64,000 nt of DNA from Prunus persica (Eukaryota > Streptophyta > Magnoliopsida > Rosales > Rosaceae), in assembly GCF_000346465.2 (NCBI RefSeq), contig NC_034009.1, positions 33,645,251-33,709,250 of the forward strand, read 5' to 3'. The translations under genes and the position numbers were made by a program. Positions 51,958 to 63,826 of this stretch are shown here, one piece after another. A model generated the notes under the pieces. That model was given only the letters and a program-made list of their open reading frames with translations. It ran no database searches and had not been told where the DNA came from. Positions within the stretch are counted from its first letter, which is position 1. Each line of letters starts with the position of its first letter.

Positions 51958-54900
51958 ATGATAATGGGCTCAGTTGAGGAGAAGATTAAAGCAGGGGGCT
52001 TGCTTAGTGGTGCACAATCAAGCATACTTGATGAGATGAAGCTATTGAAAGAGCTTCAGGATCATTCTGGTTTGTTCCCTTCATAAAAACTCTGCCTTCT
52101 TTGATTTCATTTTAGAAGTTTGAATCTTTAACGTCTGGGCTGAGAATGGAGCACGTTGAGCACACTTAATAACCCCTTTTTATACTTCTTAATTAAATGT
52201 CCTCTTTGTTAATTGTTATGCGAAACTATTAAAAGTTGTGTCTTATTACATTTGCTCCTGGGATAATTGCGTTCAGGGTCCCGGAAGGCTATAAATTCAG
52301 AGTTATGGCATGCCTGCGCCGGCCCACTTGTTTGTTTGCCTCAGGTGGGAAGTCTTTCATATTACTTCCCTCAAGGACACAGCGAACAGGTTTGGATTAG
52401 TTTCTCACCCTCTTTAGTAAGATTCACTCATAAGTCCAGCATCTTTACATATCAGACAGCTTTATAGTAAGATATTTGCTGGGTAGGGGATTAGGGGATT
52501 AGGCTGTTTTACCATTCGCTTTAAGAAGCTTATAAAATAAATATGCTACATTTTAAGATATGTCACAGCTTCAAAGTTGATCTGTTTCTGTTTATACCAA
52601 CGCTATGTGACAGCTGATGAACATTTCCTATGTAAATGTAGGTGGCGGTTTCCACGAAAAGAACGGCAACCTCACAGATTCCCAACTATCCGAATCTCCC
52701 ATCTCAGTTGCTATGTCAAGTTCAAAATGTTACACTGCATGTATGTGTTTTGGCTGACTATTACTTGTTCCCTTCACATATGAACATACTATCAAAAAGT
52801 TCTGCAAGAATGTCTATGTTTTTTTCACTCTTGTATTATGTTTTTAATAGGCAGACAAAGAAACCGATGAAATCTACGCACAGATGAGTCTTAAACCAGT
52901 GAACTCTGTAAGCTTAGTTACTATTTACATATGCCTTAAATTTATCAAATTTTTATTTATTCTTAGCAGTAAAGTTGTGAATTATGGTAAATAATTTATT
53001 GTTGTATCAGGAAAAGGATGTCTTCCCGGTACCAGACTTTGGACTAAAGCCTAGCAAACATCCAAGTGAATTTTTCTGCAAAACTTTAACTGCAAGTGAT
53101 ACAAGCACACATGGGGGCTTCTCTGTGCCGCGCAGAGCAGCAGAAAAGCTCTTCCCTCCACTAGTGAGGCTTTCTTGATTTCCTGTCTCTTTGGTGTTTG
53201 GGAAACCTCTTCATGCTATATTGGAACAGGATGATGTGGATTCACATTGTTCTTGTCATGTCTTGCAGGATTTCACAATGCAACCACCAAGCCAAGAACT
53301 TGTTGTCCGAGACTTGCATGATAATAGCTGGACATTTCGCCATATTTATCGCGGTGAGAGTGTTTAAGTAGTTGCTTCTATCCTATGTTGTGTTAAGTGA
53401 TGTGAAGTCGACTTGTTGGTTATGGTTGTAGAAGATAAATTCTTGTTTGATATATTTTCCCCATAAATACTATTTTTTCTTGTTGAAATATTTGTTGAGT
53501 ATATCCTATTTTTGTCCTTCCATGTAGGGCAGCCGAAGCGGCACCTTCTCACAACTGGATGGAGTTTGTTTGTTGGTGCAAAGAGGCTTAGAGCGGGTGA
53601 TTCGGTGCTGTTTATCAGGTACAAAGTAATTACCTGCTTGTACTTCTCGCAGTCCTTATGGTAAACATTGTTGCCTACATTGATGTTGAAATGAGTTCCA
53701 GGTTTTCATGCTGTAAAGTTCCAAATATGAGTAACCATTAACTTTGGTGCTATGCTCACCGAATAATTTCAGATACAATGTTTTCCAATTTGTTTAAAAT
53801 CTCTACTATTTTTGTGTTAGGCCTGTTAAACAACACACACACATATATTGGAATTACGTTGTCAGTTACCACTGACTGTTGTCTGATTCTATATTTGCGT
53901 CACTATCACAAGGGATGAGAAGTCACAGCTAATGATTGGTGTGAGACGAGCAAATCGTCAGCAAACAACATTGCCGTCATCAGTTCTATCTGCTGATAGC
54001 ATGCACATTGGTGTCCTTGCTGCTGCAGCTCATGCTGCAGCCAATCGAAGTCCATTCACTATATTCTACAATCCAAGGTTTGCATGAATGCGTGTTCTTT
54101 TACTGATTTGTATTTCGCACATATATATGGACTCTACTCTATATGTGTATTTTGCGAAGTTTTCCTTGACTGTGCTACTATTTCTACTCTCCCGTAGGGC
54201 ATGCCCTTCAGAATTTGTCATACCTTTGGCTACATACCAAAAGGCCATATATGGGACCCAGCTCTCAGTTGGAATGAGGTTTGGAATGATGTTCGAGACA
54301 GAAGAGTCGGGTAAGCGCAGGTAATGGCCGAATTGCTTTGTATATTAATTATGTGCCACAACATGTCATGATGAAATAAACAGCAGTGATTGGTGTAGTA
54401 AACCCTTTTAATGGTTCCAGATATCTGTCTGGTCTTTCTTAATCTTTTCAATGATGATAGAATGCAGCAGGTTTCAATATTTTCTGCATGATACATTAAC
54501 ATCATCATTATCAATGTGATAATGTTATGTTCATTGCTTTAATGCGTGGCCAGAGGTTAACATTTTTGCATGTTCTCTGCAGGTATATGGGTACAATAGT
54601 CAGTACTAGTGATTTAGATCCACTGAGATGGCCTGGTTCAAAGTGGCGGAATCTTCAGGTGGCTTAAGCTACTTTGAGCTTTTACTAAGTGATCTTGCTT
54701 TTATGTTCCCTAATCAATATTATAATGAAGTGTTTTTCTGTTTTCTTTGAATGTTCAACTGTTGATTCTTCTACATTCACTTCATTAACAGGTAGAGTGG
54801 GATGAGCCAGGGTGTTGTGATAAACAGAACAGGGTTAGTTCATGGGAAATTGAGACTCCTGAAAATATTTTCATATTTCCTTCTCTGACTTCGAGTCTTA

Positions 54901-56836
54901 AACGGCCATCACACACTGGATTCTTGGGTAAGTTTTTTTTTTTCTGTTTTCATGCAAGAAAGTCTCTTAGATGTTTTTTTATGACTGTTTTTTGTGCTAC
55001 CAGGAGCAGAAACTGAGTGGGGAAATTTGATTAAAAGACCATTTATCCGTGTTCCTGAGATTGGAAATGGGAACTCATTTCCGTACTCGATTTCAAATCT
55101 ATGTTCGGAACAGCTAGTCAATATGCTACTGAAACCTCAACTTGTTAATCATGCTGGAACTTTAGCTGCTCTACAACAGCAATCACCTGCTAATGGAGAT
55201 CTAATAGCAGATATGAAGGCCATGCAGGCAAAACTCATCCAAAAGAATCCGGGTGTCTTTTCAGAAGGTACATCTCTACAGAGTCAAAACCCTCCCCAAT
55301 CATCTCTGGATCAATCTGCTACAATAGACGTGAATACAACATCTCATGCAATTCTACCAGGAAAGCTGAACAACCTAACAAAGTTTGGAAGTCAAGCACC
55401 AGTTGGAAATAGCACTGACAAGACAAAATTAGAAACTGATTTTTCTGCCGATCAGTTAAGCCAGTTGAATTCTACAGGACTGGGAATTGAAGATAAATTG
55501 GCTGCAGGGTTTGTTAGTCCCTATAACCTTGTGAACCAGCTGACATTTGCCAACCAAAACCAAAGTGCAGCGCAACTACAAACTAGCCCACGGCCTATGC
55601 AGCCGCCTTTGGAATCATTACTTTACCACTCCCAACAAACTGATATGCCTAATTCAGATTTCAATAGCACAAATGGTTCGCTTCCATTCCTAGACAATGA
55701 TGAATGCATATTTTACCAGTCTTATCAACCCTTTGCCGGGACACTTAGATCACAGGGGCCTTTGTCTGTGTTTGGTTTGCAAGATTCTTCAGCTGTTTTA
55801 ACTGAAGCAAATAATTCCTCCCTAACTTCAATTGGTCAGGAAATGTGGGATAATAGCCTGAATAATTGTAGGCTTTTACCCCAAGTGGATCAGCTCACTT
55901 CATCCCATCAAGGTCCTGGTAGCCTTAATTGTATTTCTAACTCAAGCAGTCTCAGAGATTTGTCAGATGAGAGCAACAATCAAAGTGGGATTTATGGTTG
56001 TCCAAACGTTGATGTTGGTAGTGGTGTAAGCGCTGTTATTGACCCTTCTGTTTCAAGCACCATACTGGATGAGTTTTCTACATTAAAGAATGCAGATTTC
56101 CACAACCCCTCAGATTGCTTGCTTGGTAACTTGAGCTCGAGCCAGGATCTTCAGTCTCAGATTACCTCTGCAAGCCTAGGAGACTCCCAGGCTTTCTCCA
56201 GGCAAGACCTGGCAGACAACTCAGGCGGTACATCCTCAAGCAATATAGATCTTGATGAGAGCAGTCTACTGCAGAACAACGGTTCATGGCATCAAGTGGT
56301 TCCACCTGTGCGAACCTATACAAAAGTATGCATTTTTTCGATTCCTTAAATTTATGATTTTGTTGAGGTTATCTGTTGTTTCAACGGAGTTTAATGGATT
56401 TGGTTTTGGCTGACAGGTACAAAAGACGGGATCTGTTGGAAGGTCAATTGATGTTACTAGTTTCAAAAACTATGAAGAACTATGTTCTGCAATTGAATGC
56501 ATGTTTGGACTGGAAGGGCTGCTAAATGACCCAAGAGGTTCAGGGTGGAAATTGGTTTATGTGGATTATGAGAATGACGTTCTACTTGTTGGGGATGATC
56601 CTTGGGAGTAAGTAAACCAACTTGCTGCTATTAATTTAGATTATACTGCCAGATTCTGAATTTTGATGGTTTTCACTTGTGGATATTTTTGCAGGGAATT
56701 CGTTGGTTGTGTTCGCTGTATCAGGATCCTTTCACCTACAGAAGTTCAGCAGATGAGCGAGGAGGGAATGAAGCTTCTGAATAGTGCTGCAATGCAAGGG
56801 ATTAATGGCACCATGTCCGAAGGTGGCCGTACTTAA
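51958..56836 (+). CDS. ARF5: Auxin response factor 5 (MONOPTEROS)
   Basis: Activating auxin response transcription factor controlling embryo axis, vascular and flower initiation. Exons: 51958-52069, 52277-52389, 52642-52740, 52851-52907, 53011-53163, 53269-53353, 53528-53618, 53913-54077, 54198-54320, 54583-54658, 54792-54927, 55004-56325, 56417-56607 and 56695-56836. These total 2865 bases (954 residues), all GT-AG, in frame. Domains: flanking dimerisation region with [15 protein letters not shown]3 DNA-binding domain about 148-250 ([44 protein letters not shown]); ARF domain about 275-360; long Gln/Ser/Asn-rich activating middle region about 400-840, mostly exon 12; C-terminal PB1 domain about 845-935 with the basic-patch lysine (RTYTK), GRSIDVTSF and the acidic [17 protein letters not shown]. 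The PB1 domain binds Aux/IAA repressors. ARF5-specific features: MKLLKE near the N-terminus and the ETEWG-LIKRP block. Two ATGs two codons apart begin the protein; the first is used here. Confidence 0.96.
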
Positions 56837-57675
56837 GATGGCTGTCTCTGACCGTGCCAGATTGCACGATAGGTTTGCAACTAGGGTGCATTGTTGAGTT
56901 GTTTCCAGCTTGATTGTGCCTGATGTATTTGATCTTACTATGCATTCAGAAAACTCAAGCTAGGTCAGTTGATGTGGCTACTAGTGTACTTTAGCTTTTG
57001 TGCTTTAGGTGGATTTGATGCATTAATAGCTGACATTAGTTAGCAGGAAGTGAAACTAGATGAGGAAACTGTACTAGTGTACTTGGAACATTTGTGCTTG
57101 ATGTAGCTTTTTATATCTACTAAACACGGCATAGTTGAAACTTATATATTGAAGCATTAATATAGTTGAAGCAGAATATTGACATAAGATATAGATACCT
57201 CTGGTCTCTGAAAGAGGTTATAAAACTAAATGGTTAATTTATCGTACTTTTCTTGGGTTAAAGCCTGAAACCACAGAATTGAAATTACCAGTACAAAGAT
57301 ATTAAATAACTGATTCTTCAGGTTCTTGGGGGAAAACCCAGACCATGCTAACTAACTAGGATCAGAGAAGGGCATGCATATTTGAATGCTAACTAAACCC
57401 TAAATACATTCACGAATACACTATGATTCTTTCATTCCCTAACAATTCATTGTCCAGAGAACAGAACAACTAATATCCCCTAAAGTACAAATCAAGAAAT
57501 AAAATTGCTTTCAAATTACAGAACAGATTCTACCCCCAGCTTGCAGTAAGGAAAATTAGCAATTGATGCTGCCCTTATTGCGACGTGGAAGAAATTTCAC
57601 GAGGATGTTAAAAAGCAATGAACCCAAACAAATTTTGTGCAGAAGAAGCTAGATAGAGCATCAAGTACCCGATCA
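56837..57675. other. Convergent spacer between ARF5 and the methyltransferase gene
   Basis: About 840 bases between two genes that face each other, so it holds both 3' UTRs. No other feature is seen. Confidence 0.5.
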
Positions 57676-58941
57676 TCATACTCTAACTGGTTTTTGCAGA
57701 ACGGCAGACAAATAAACTTCAGACTTTCCTGACGCTGCTGCATCTACCTTATCCCCAACAACCCATTTCAGCTTTTTATATCCAAACCGCTCGATCAACC
57801 TGGTTAAATCCCTTTTCTTTTCCTCATTGGAGCAATAAAAGTTGTCTAACCAAAACAAACCTCCAGGCCTCAAAATTCGGTCTATGTCAAACATTACGAA
57901 CTCGAATTTTTCGGGTTTGCCACCAACATCCAATCCACTGGCCGCATGAACCAAATCGAACACATTATCGTAGAAAGGAAATCTATGATCCAAACTCAAA
58001 AAGAGAGGGAAAAGCCCCCTTGCAGCTATGAATTCGCTAAATGGGGCATCAATGTTCAAAGTGTTAGTGATCACAGTCATGTTCCTCTCTGCCATTCTAG
58101 CAGCAAAGGTACCAGACCCACCTCCAATATCAAACCCTATTCTGATTCCTCCACTTCCCAGAGCTAAAACATCATCAATAAGGAAATCATTCTTGCCTCT
58201 AGCCTTAACAAATCTCTGATTCTCAAACCCATTAACCAAATCAAAGCAGCCAACACAGTCTCTACTCAATTTCTTACTATTCAAGCACTCAAAACTCTTA
58301 CACCCAAGACCACTCCAAGTAACGATCTTATCACTAACAGGTTTCCAAAGTGAAATGGGAAAAGGGTTTAGACCCACCTTGGGAAGAGTCTTGGCAAAGC
58401 ACCTCCTTCTGGGCAAAGGCTCACATCCACGCAAAATCAGCTTCTGGGCAAGACTCCAATCGTCAGGGCAAGGCCCGGAGACCTTGTAATTCATGTACTG
58501 AGACAACAAGTCCGCAGATTTCTCGCAGGAATGACCCACGGAAGCCACCATTTCAGTGATCCCAGTTCTCGAATCTTTGCCTAGAGGGAGCTGGTGATGC
58601 TGAAGGAAGAGTTTGAGCTCGTGTGCAACGTTGGATCTCGAAAGATCGATGCTTTCGTAGCCAAGGAGCTCCTTTTCCATCTGAGCTAGTTTTTTTTGTG
58701 AGGAATCGATCTCTCTGAGGATCAGAGAGACCTGCTCTGAGATGAGGGAGATGTTCTTCTGGGTGTGGTGAAGGAGATGGTAGGTTTGTTGGTCTTTTGG
58801 CGAGGATGTGAAGGCGTAGAGAGCGAAGAGATTAGTCGTGATGACAGAGAAGAGCATGAGAAGATTGACGGCTGATGAACATAGCGTTGCTCTTTTGAAT
58901 CTGGCTGTTCCATCACCAATCTTCAGAGAAACAGAGCCCAT
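57676..58941 (-). CDS. Membrane-anchored SAM-dependent methyltransferase (At1g29790-like)
   Basis: Intronless gene for 421 residues of a plant methyltransferase family with an N-terminal signal anchor, like Arabidopsis At1g29790. A short N-terminal basic segment is followed by a hydrophobic helix at about 24-45, then a coiled-coil-like stem (about 60-115). The luminal part has a Cys-rich CP-DDW...CEPLPRRRCF block at about 158-182, as in DUF248-type Golgi methyltransferases. The SAM-binding motif I is GFDIGGGSGTFAARM at about 269-283; later motifs are FDLVHAASGLD and ILRPGGLFWLDNFYC. The frame is open for 54 codons upstream, but MGSVSLKIGDG at 58941 is chosen because it sits just before the anchor and the upstream part has no signal. 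The substrate is unknown; pectin or another wall polymer is a guess from the related family. Confidence 0.88.
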   Translation of the reverse strand: MGSVSLKIGDGTARFKRATLCSSAVNLLMLFSVITTNLFALYAFTSSPKDQQTYHLLHHTQKNISLISEQVSLILREIDSSQKKLAQMEKELLGYESIDLSRSNVAHELKLFLQHHQLPLGKDSRTGITEMVASVGHSCEKSADLLSQYMNYKVSGPCPDDWSLAQKLILRGCEPLPRRRCFAKTLPKVGLNPFPISLWKPVSDKIVTWSGLGCKSFECLNSKKLSRDCVGCFDLVNGFENQRFVKARGKNDFLIDDVLALGSGGIRIGFDIGGGSGTFAARMAERNMTVITNTLNIDAPFSEFIAARGLFPLFLSLDHRFPFYDNVFDLVHAASGLDVGGKPEKFEFVMFDIDRILRPGGLFWLDNFYCSNEEKKRDLTRLIERFGYKKLKWVVGDKVDAAASGKSEVYLSAVLQKPVRV

Positions 58942-59103
58942 CTTGGTTCTGCTTCTTCTCCAAACGAGGGACTTCTCTGAGTGAGTGAGATTGTGTACCA
59001 ACTTCACTGAACAAGTTGAGTGTAGTGGTCGAGAAATGATTAAACAATTGTTAAGTAAAAGATTGGAGTGATTTGTGAATTTAAGACACCGTAACTTCGT
59101 CAA

Positions 59104-59723
59104 GGGTCAGGACATTGTTGTCGGCTGCGATTGTAACGTGTAAAGAGAGTGAAAAGGGGAATGATATGTGGTTCAAGTTCAACAAAATCTCCGGATTTGT
59201 TCAACTTAATTTAGTTTTTCAGGAAAAAAGGGAGAAATTTTAATTGAATTGTACAAGGAGAAGTAGTTTGAGATCAGATTTAACCATAAAATCTAATGTC
59301 TTTCCTAATTATTATAGCATGGCATTCTTAGAGACACTTTTCTTTTGTTTTGGAGAGATTTGGGGGTGGCGGTCGTGGAAAACACTTTATGAATCATGGA
59401 CCTAGCGAGTTAAACCATAATAAAAGTCTGCATTTGATCCTTGGTAAAGGATGCGGATATCATAAGGCCAATATCATTACCCATCACTCCAAAAAAGTCC
59501 AAAATCAACTTGAGTCTTACGACTTTGACAAAAGTTTGAAAAGCTAACGACCATTGAGCAAAAATTGTTGGCAAAAGTTTCTCCATAGTCCATACAGGAT
59601 CTCCCGCCCTCAATGTCAAAAAATTAGCTTAAGGAATTACAAGATATTCACATTACATTAAGACAGAAAAACCAATACAAGACCAAGACGAGTTCATGCT
59701 GATAGCACCAGATGACACTCATA
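59104..59723. other. Spacer between the methyltransferase gene and PRP22 pseudogene
   Basis: About 620 bases with no gene; it should hold the methyltransferase promoter. Nothing else stands out. Confidence 0.45.
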
Positions 59724-62700
59724 TCAAGCACATCGCTTACTAAGACGCCAAGAGTTAGGTTCATGGTACCTATCATATAGCGGTTCAATACGTTCTTGAC
59801 GCTTGTGCTTGCTCATCTTGGTGGGATCTGCCACCTTGAAGAACCTGGGTGCCAGTTCCACGAGCCATTTGGGGTCGACGACCGTCACCTCACGCATGTA
59901 CTCCTTTGTAGTCATAACCAGTTCATGGTAGATCACCCAATCTGGTTGTCTCTGGAAGAGGGCGCTGCTTGGGTGTATATAAACTGGTTGGTTCTTCACT
60001 AGGGTTCTATAACCCTCCTGCGGGTCCTTTCTAGCACGTGGAAGAAAAACCCTGCTGTAATTGCCTTCCTGATCTTTGGAAAATTCTTTCCAGCACTGAC
60101 AACATCCAGTTTATACCTGAAATTCACAATCTATAGTCAGAATGCAATTTCATCTTCAAATCAGAATACTCAACTTAGAAATCGTTGACCACTGTTATAA
60201 ACTAAACCAAGGGGGTGCTAGTAGAGACATTGGCATGACAAACTTATGCTAGGTTTTTATACACAATCTTTCTAATAATCTATCCTGGAGCTTACATGAC
60301 AATGCTATGTCAATCAATGAAATCTGTTAATGGCAATGGTAGGATGTTTAATATGCCATCTGAATTTCCATATCAACTTTTAAAACAGTTTTGCAATATT
60401 TTTGAACAAACACCGCTTTACCAAGAAAAACAATTCCAGTATCAAAATGACTAACATGTCTACACAAGAGAGCACATTTAAAGAGCATAAACTGGCAATT
60501 TAGCTATACACAAAAGGGTAGTTATAAAGATACTATACTTAACCCCTGAAAAAATGGTGGAAAAAAGCACTTCTGCTATAATGCTCTGAAAACAGTGTAT
60601 GAGGTAACATCAACATGACAATTTGTAATGATCTATTCGCTGCTCAGGTACCAAATATCTAGATTTTAAAATACAAACTAGGCCTGAACAACATTTCAGC
60701 ATTTCTGTCAAGTACAGACAGCAAAAAAACATGCCTAATTCACGACTACTGCAAAAATACAATGTACCAACACATGAGCAAACCTAGAACATTAATCTAC
60801 ATCTTTTAAAACCGTTCATGCACATGTGAAACCAGAAAAAAAGATCCATGCAACCACGAATACACATCAAGATAAATTAGAAGAACATACTTGTCCATGA
60901 TGCTGAGAAGCTGTTTTCTGACATCCTGTGCCCTCCTCAAGGATTGAGACTGAACAAAGTTCTCAAATCACCATGGCCCTGAAAAATTCTTAACTTTCCA
61001 AGCCTCATAGACTGCAAGTAAAGTCAGATGATCTCCCTCTGGCTGGAAAAACTTGGCTCTCTTCTGATCTCCCTAGGCCTGTAAAAAATATTGCCTGTCT
61101 GAATCATTGCAATGATGGTCAAGATCTCATCACTGCATCCAAGGTCCGCACTGGCCAATAGCATCTTAGATAAGGGTGGATCCAGAGGAAACTCAGCCAT
61201 TTGCATACCCAATTTGGTGAGCAGCCCCTCCTCATCCAGTGCTCCTAAACTGTACAATTGCTCCGTGGCAGAAATGAGTGCTTGGGGTGAAGGAGGATAC
61301 ATAAAATCAAAAGACAAGAGATCATTTATCCCCATAGCTTTCATCGTAAGTGTAGTAGTCCCAAGATTTATCCTCTGGATTTCTGGAATTGAAGTAGGGG
61401 ACATCTCATTGCAGTATGCACTCTCAGTGTAGAGGCGGTAACATTTCCCGGGGCCTGTACGCCCAGCATGCCCAGCTCGTTGCTTCGCTGATGCTTGGGA
61501 CATTGGAGTTATGACCAGTGAATCTAGCCCCTGCTTTGGGTTATAAAAATTTTGCTTTGCAAAACCAGGATCAATGACATAAAATATCCCATCAATGGTC
61601 AGTGATGCAGCAATATTAGTAGCCACAACTACTTTCCTCTTACCTGGTGGGGCAGGATCAAATATCCTTGACTGCATTTCACTAGGAAGGGCACTATACA
61701 CTGGTAGGATAATCAACTCAGGAACATTTTTACCAAGACCTTTCATCCTCTCATAAAGAGAATGGCATGCAAAATCAATCTCTTCTTGTCCAGTCAAGAA
61801 AAGAAGGATGTCACCTTCAGGTTCTGTTAAATGTATTTGTAGAACAGTTATTAGAGATGCATCAAGGTAGTCACTTTCGGGCTGTTTAGTGTAGAGTATC
61901 TCTACAGGAAAAGTTCTCCCAGGGATAGTAAAGATGTTACAGTTGAAAAAATAACCAGAGAACTTCTCAGCATCCAAAGTAGCAGATGTGACAATCAAAC
62001 GAAGGTCTGGTCTCCGCTTCACAAGCTTCTTCAGCAGTCCAAAAAGAACATCTGTGTGGATTGTCCTCTCATGAGCTTCATCAAGCATGACCACAGAATA
62101 TTGAGAACGGTTCTCGTCAATCAAAATCTCCCTAAGAAGCATACCATCAGTCATGTACTTGATGACAGTATCTGGACCAGTGCAATCCTCAAATCAAATT
62201 GCATAGCCGACTTCCTCTCCTAAACGACAACCAAACTCTTCAGCAACCCTCTTGGCCACAGACATGGCAGCCACCATACGTGGTTGTGTACAACCAATCT
62301 TACCCATTGTCGTGTAACCCACTTCTGCAAGATACTGCGTTACCTGTGTTGTCTTACCTGAACCAGTCTCACCAATGACGACGAGCACTTGGTTCTCATG
62401 CACCGCCACAATCAATTCTTTCTTCAGCTTGTAGATAGGCAAGCTCTGCCTCTGTTCCTGGATTGAGAGTTTTGGCTTCTGCCCAAAACTGATGGTTTTC
62501 CCAAAAGCATCCTTCTTCCACTCAGGCATATCATATGCCGACAAACCAACACCTCTAAATTCTTGTGCAAGATGCCTCTCACCAGTCTCTGGCATTGGAT
62601 CTTCCGAGGGACGATTTAGATCCTTTGGGATAGAATCCAACATGGTTCTTTGCTGCTGCTCACGCACTTCTCTACGCTCCTTAATGAGTGTGGACTGAAG

Positions 62701-63740
62701 TGCAGCTGCACGACCCAGTGACAGTTCTGGATTCTTAAAGATTTTCACAGGTGACATATCAACAGAATACCTGCTCTGTCCATTTAAAAAGGCTGGCTCG
62801 TCCTCAGTGAGCTCAATCTCAAGCTCGTCCTCAGCTCCCTCTTCTTGATAAAGCATCCCACATGTTTACTCATCATACATAGGATACTCTGTAACACCCA
62901 AAACACCTGAGGCAATCAACCGTTTGGCTTCCCACTTCTCTGGCGAACTCATTCTCTTCAATGGCCGGCGTGATGGGCCAACCTCATCCTCTTCCACAAT
63001 CCTAATCCCGGAAAGACCAGTCCTAGTCATAGGTCCATCCTTTGAAAAAGATGGGTTCGTCCTGAGAGCATCATCCTCTGAGCTCTTCTTCAAGGGTAGC
63101 AAATCCTTCCCTGTATATTGATCAACATCCCAAATCGAAAGGCTCAACTTCTGACCTGAAATTGAAATCACCTTCACATAAACTTCCTGATCCCTCTTCA
63201 CCACATCCTTAGCATTACTAATTCGCCGAGTTGCCATCTATGAAACGTGAACCAGACTCTCATTCCCTCTTAAATCATTCAACTGAACGAAGCAACCGGT
63301 GTCCATCACTCTGGAAACCCTGCCCTTATAAACCTGATACAATTTGGGTTCATCCGAATGGCTCTGGCCATTCTGCCGATCCCTATTACCTCTCCTATCA
63401 TCACCATCTTCCTTAACATCTCCATCGTCTTCATACCCATCTCTCTTATGCTTATTGTATCGATCTGTATGCCTTCCCCTGTCATCACCATCATCATTAT
63501 AATGTGTATCTCTACGCCTCTCATCTCTATCATACCTTTCCCTTCGCCTCTCCCTCCCATCTCTATCTATACCTCCTCTGTGTCTATCTCTATCTCTATC
63601 TCCTTCCCTATATCTATCCCTAACTCTACGCCTGTCTTCTTCTTGCTCTTTGTGTTGTTATTCTCTTCCGTTTCACTTTTCCTTGGTCTCCAACTCAATT
63701 TCCTTCTTGATGTCCTTGACTCCCTCTTCTTGATAAAGCT
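59724..63740 (-). pseudogene. Decayed copy of spliceosomal DEAH helicase PRP22/DHX8
   Basis: Intact PRP22 releases spliced mRNA from the spliceosome. Read on the minus strand, the pieces follow PRP22 order. An Arg/Asp-rich N-terminal region (about 63700-63350) precedes an S1 RNA-binding region with MDTGCFVQLND, then WEAKRLIASGVLGV and the helicase core. Motif I (GETGSGKT), DEAH (MLDEAHERT) and SAT ([10 protein letters not shown]) are intact. The C-terminus is at 59999-59724, ending [12 protein letters not shown]. Damage: stops at 63238-63240, 62866-62868, 62194-62196 and 60968-60970; a deletion with frameshift near 61075; another frameshift near 60035; a missing Glu codon in NIA(E)ASLT and Arg to His in the RAG(R)AGRTG motif. 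A GT-AG intron (60890-60117) splits the MDKYKLD codons, so this is not a plain processed copy. The first part of PRP22, before the Arg/Asp region, is absent. Confidence 0.9.
60117..60890 (-). other. Retained intron in the PRP22 pseudogene
   Basis: 774 bases bounded by GTATGT and CAG, with flanks that join in frame through a Lys codon in the conserved MDKYKLD. It shows the copy came at least partly from genomic DNA or an unspliced transcript. Confidence 0.8.
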
Positions 63741-63749
63741 CTCCACTCT

Positions 63750-63826
63750 GCATATGAGTTCGAGTCCCCCTCCCCGTAGTTTAGATTAGATTAAAGTAGA
63801 ATATCGTTTCCTATAAAAAAAATATT
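63750..63826 (+). mobile_element. Possible SINE 3' part
   Basis: GAGTTCGAGTCCCC resembles a tRNA-type RNA polymerase III B box. It is followed by a short AT-rich stretch ending in an A run (CCTATAAAAAAAAT), the layout of a plant tRNA-derived SINE. No A box is seen, so it may be truncated or chance. Confidence 0.3.

Noticed and set aside
61112..63789. Plus-strand ORFs of over 100 codons in the helicase region
   Set aside because: Antisense shadows of the PRP22 pseudogene; the Ile/Ser/Pro composition is the complement of the Arg/Asp-rich repeats.
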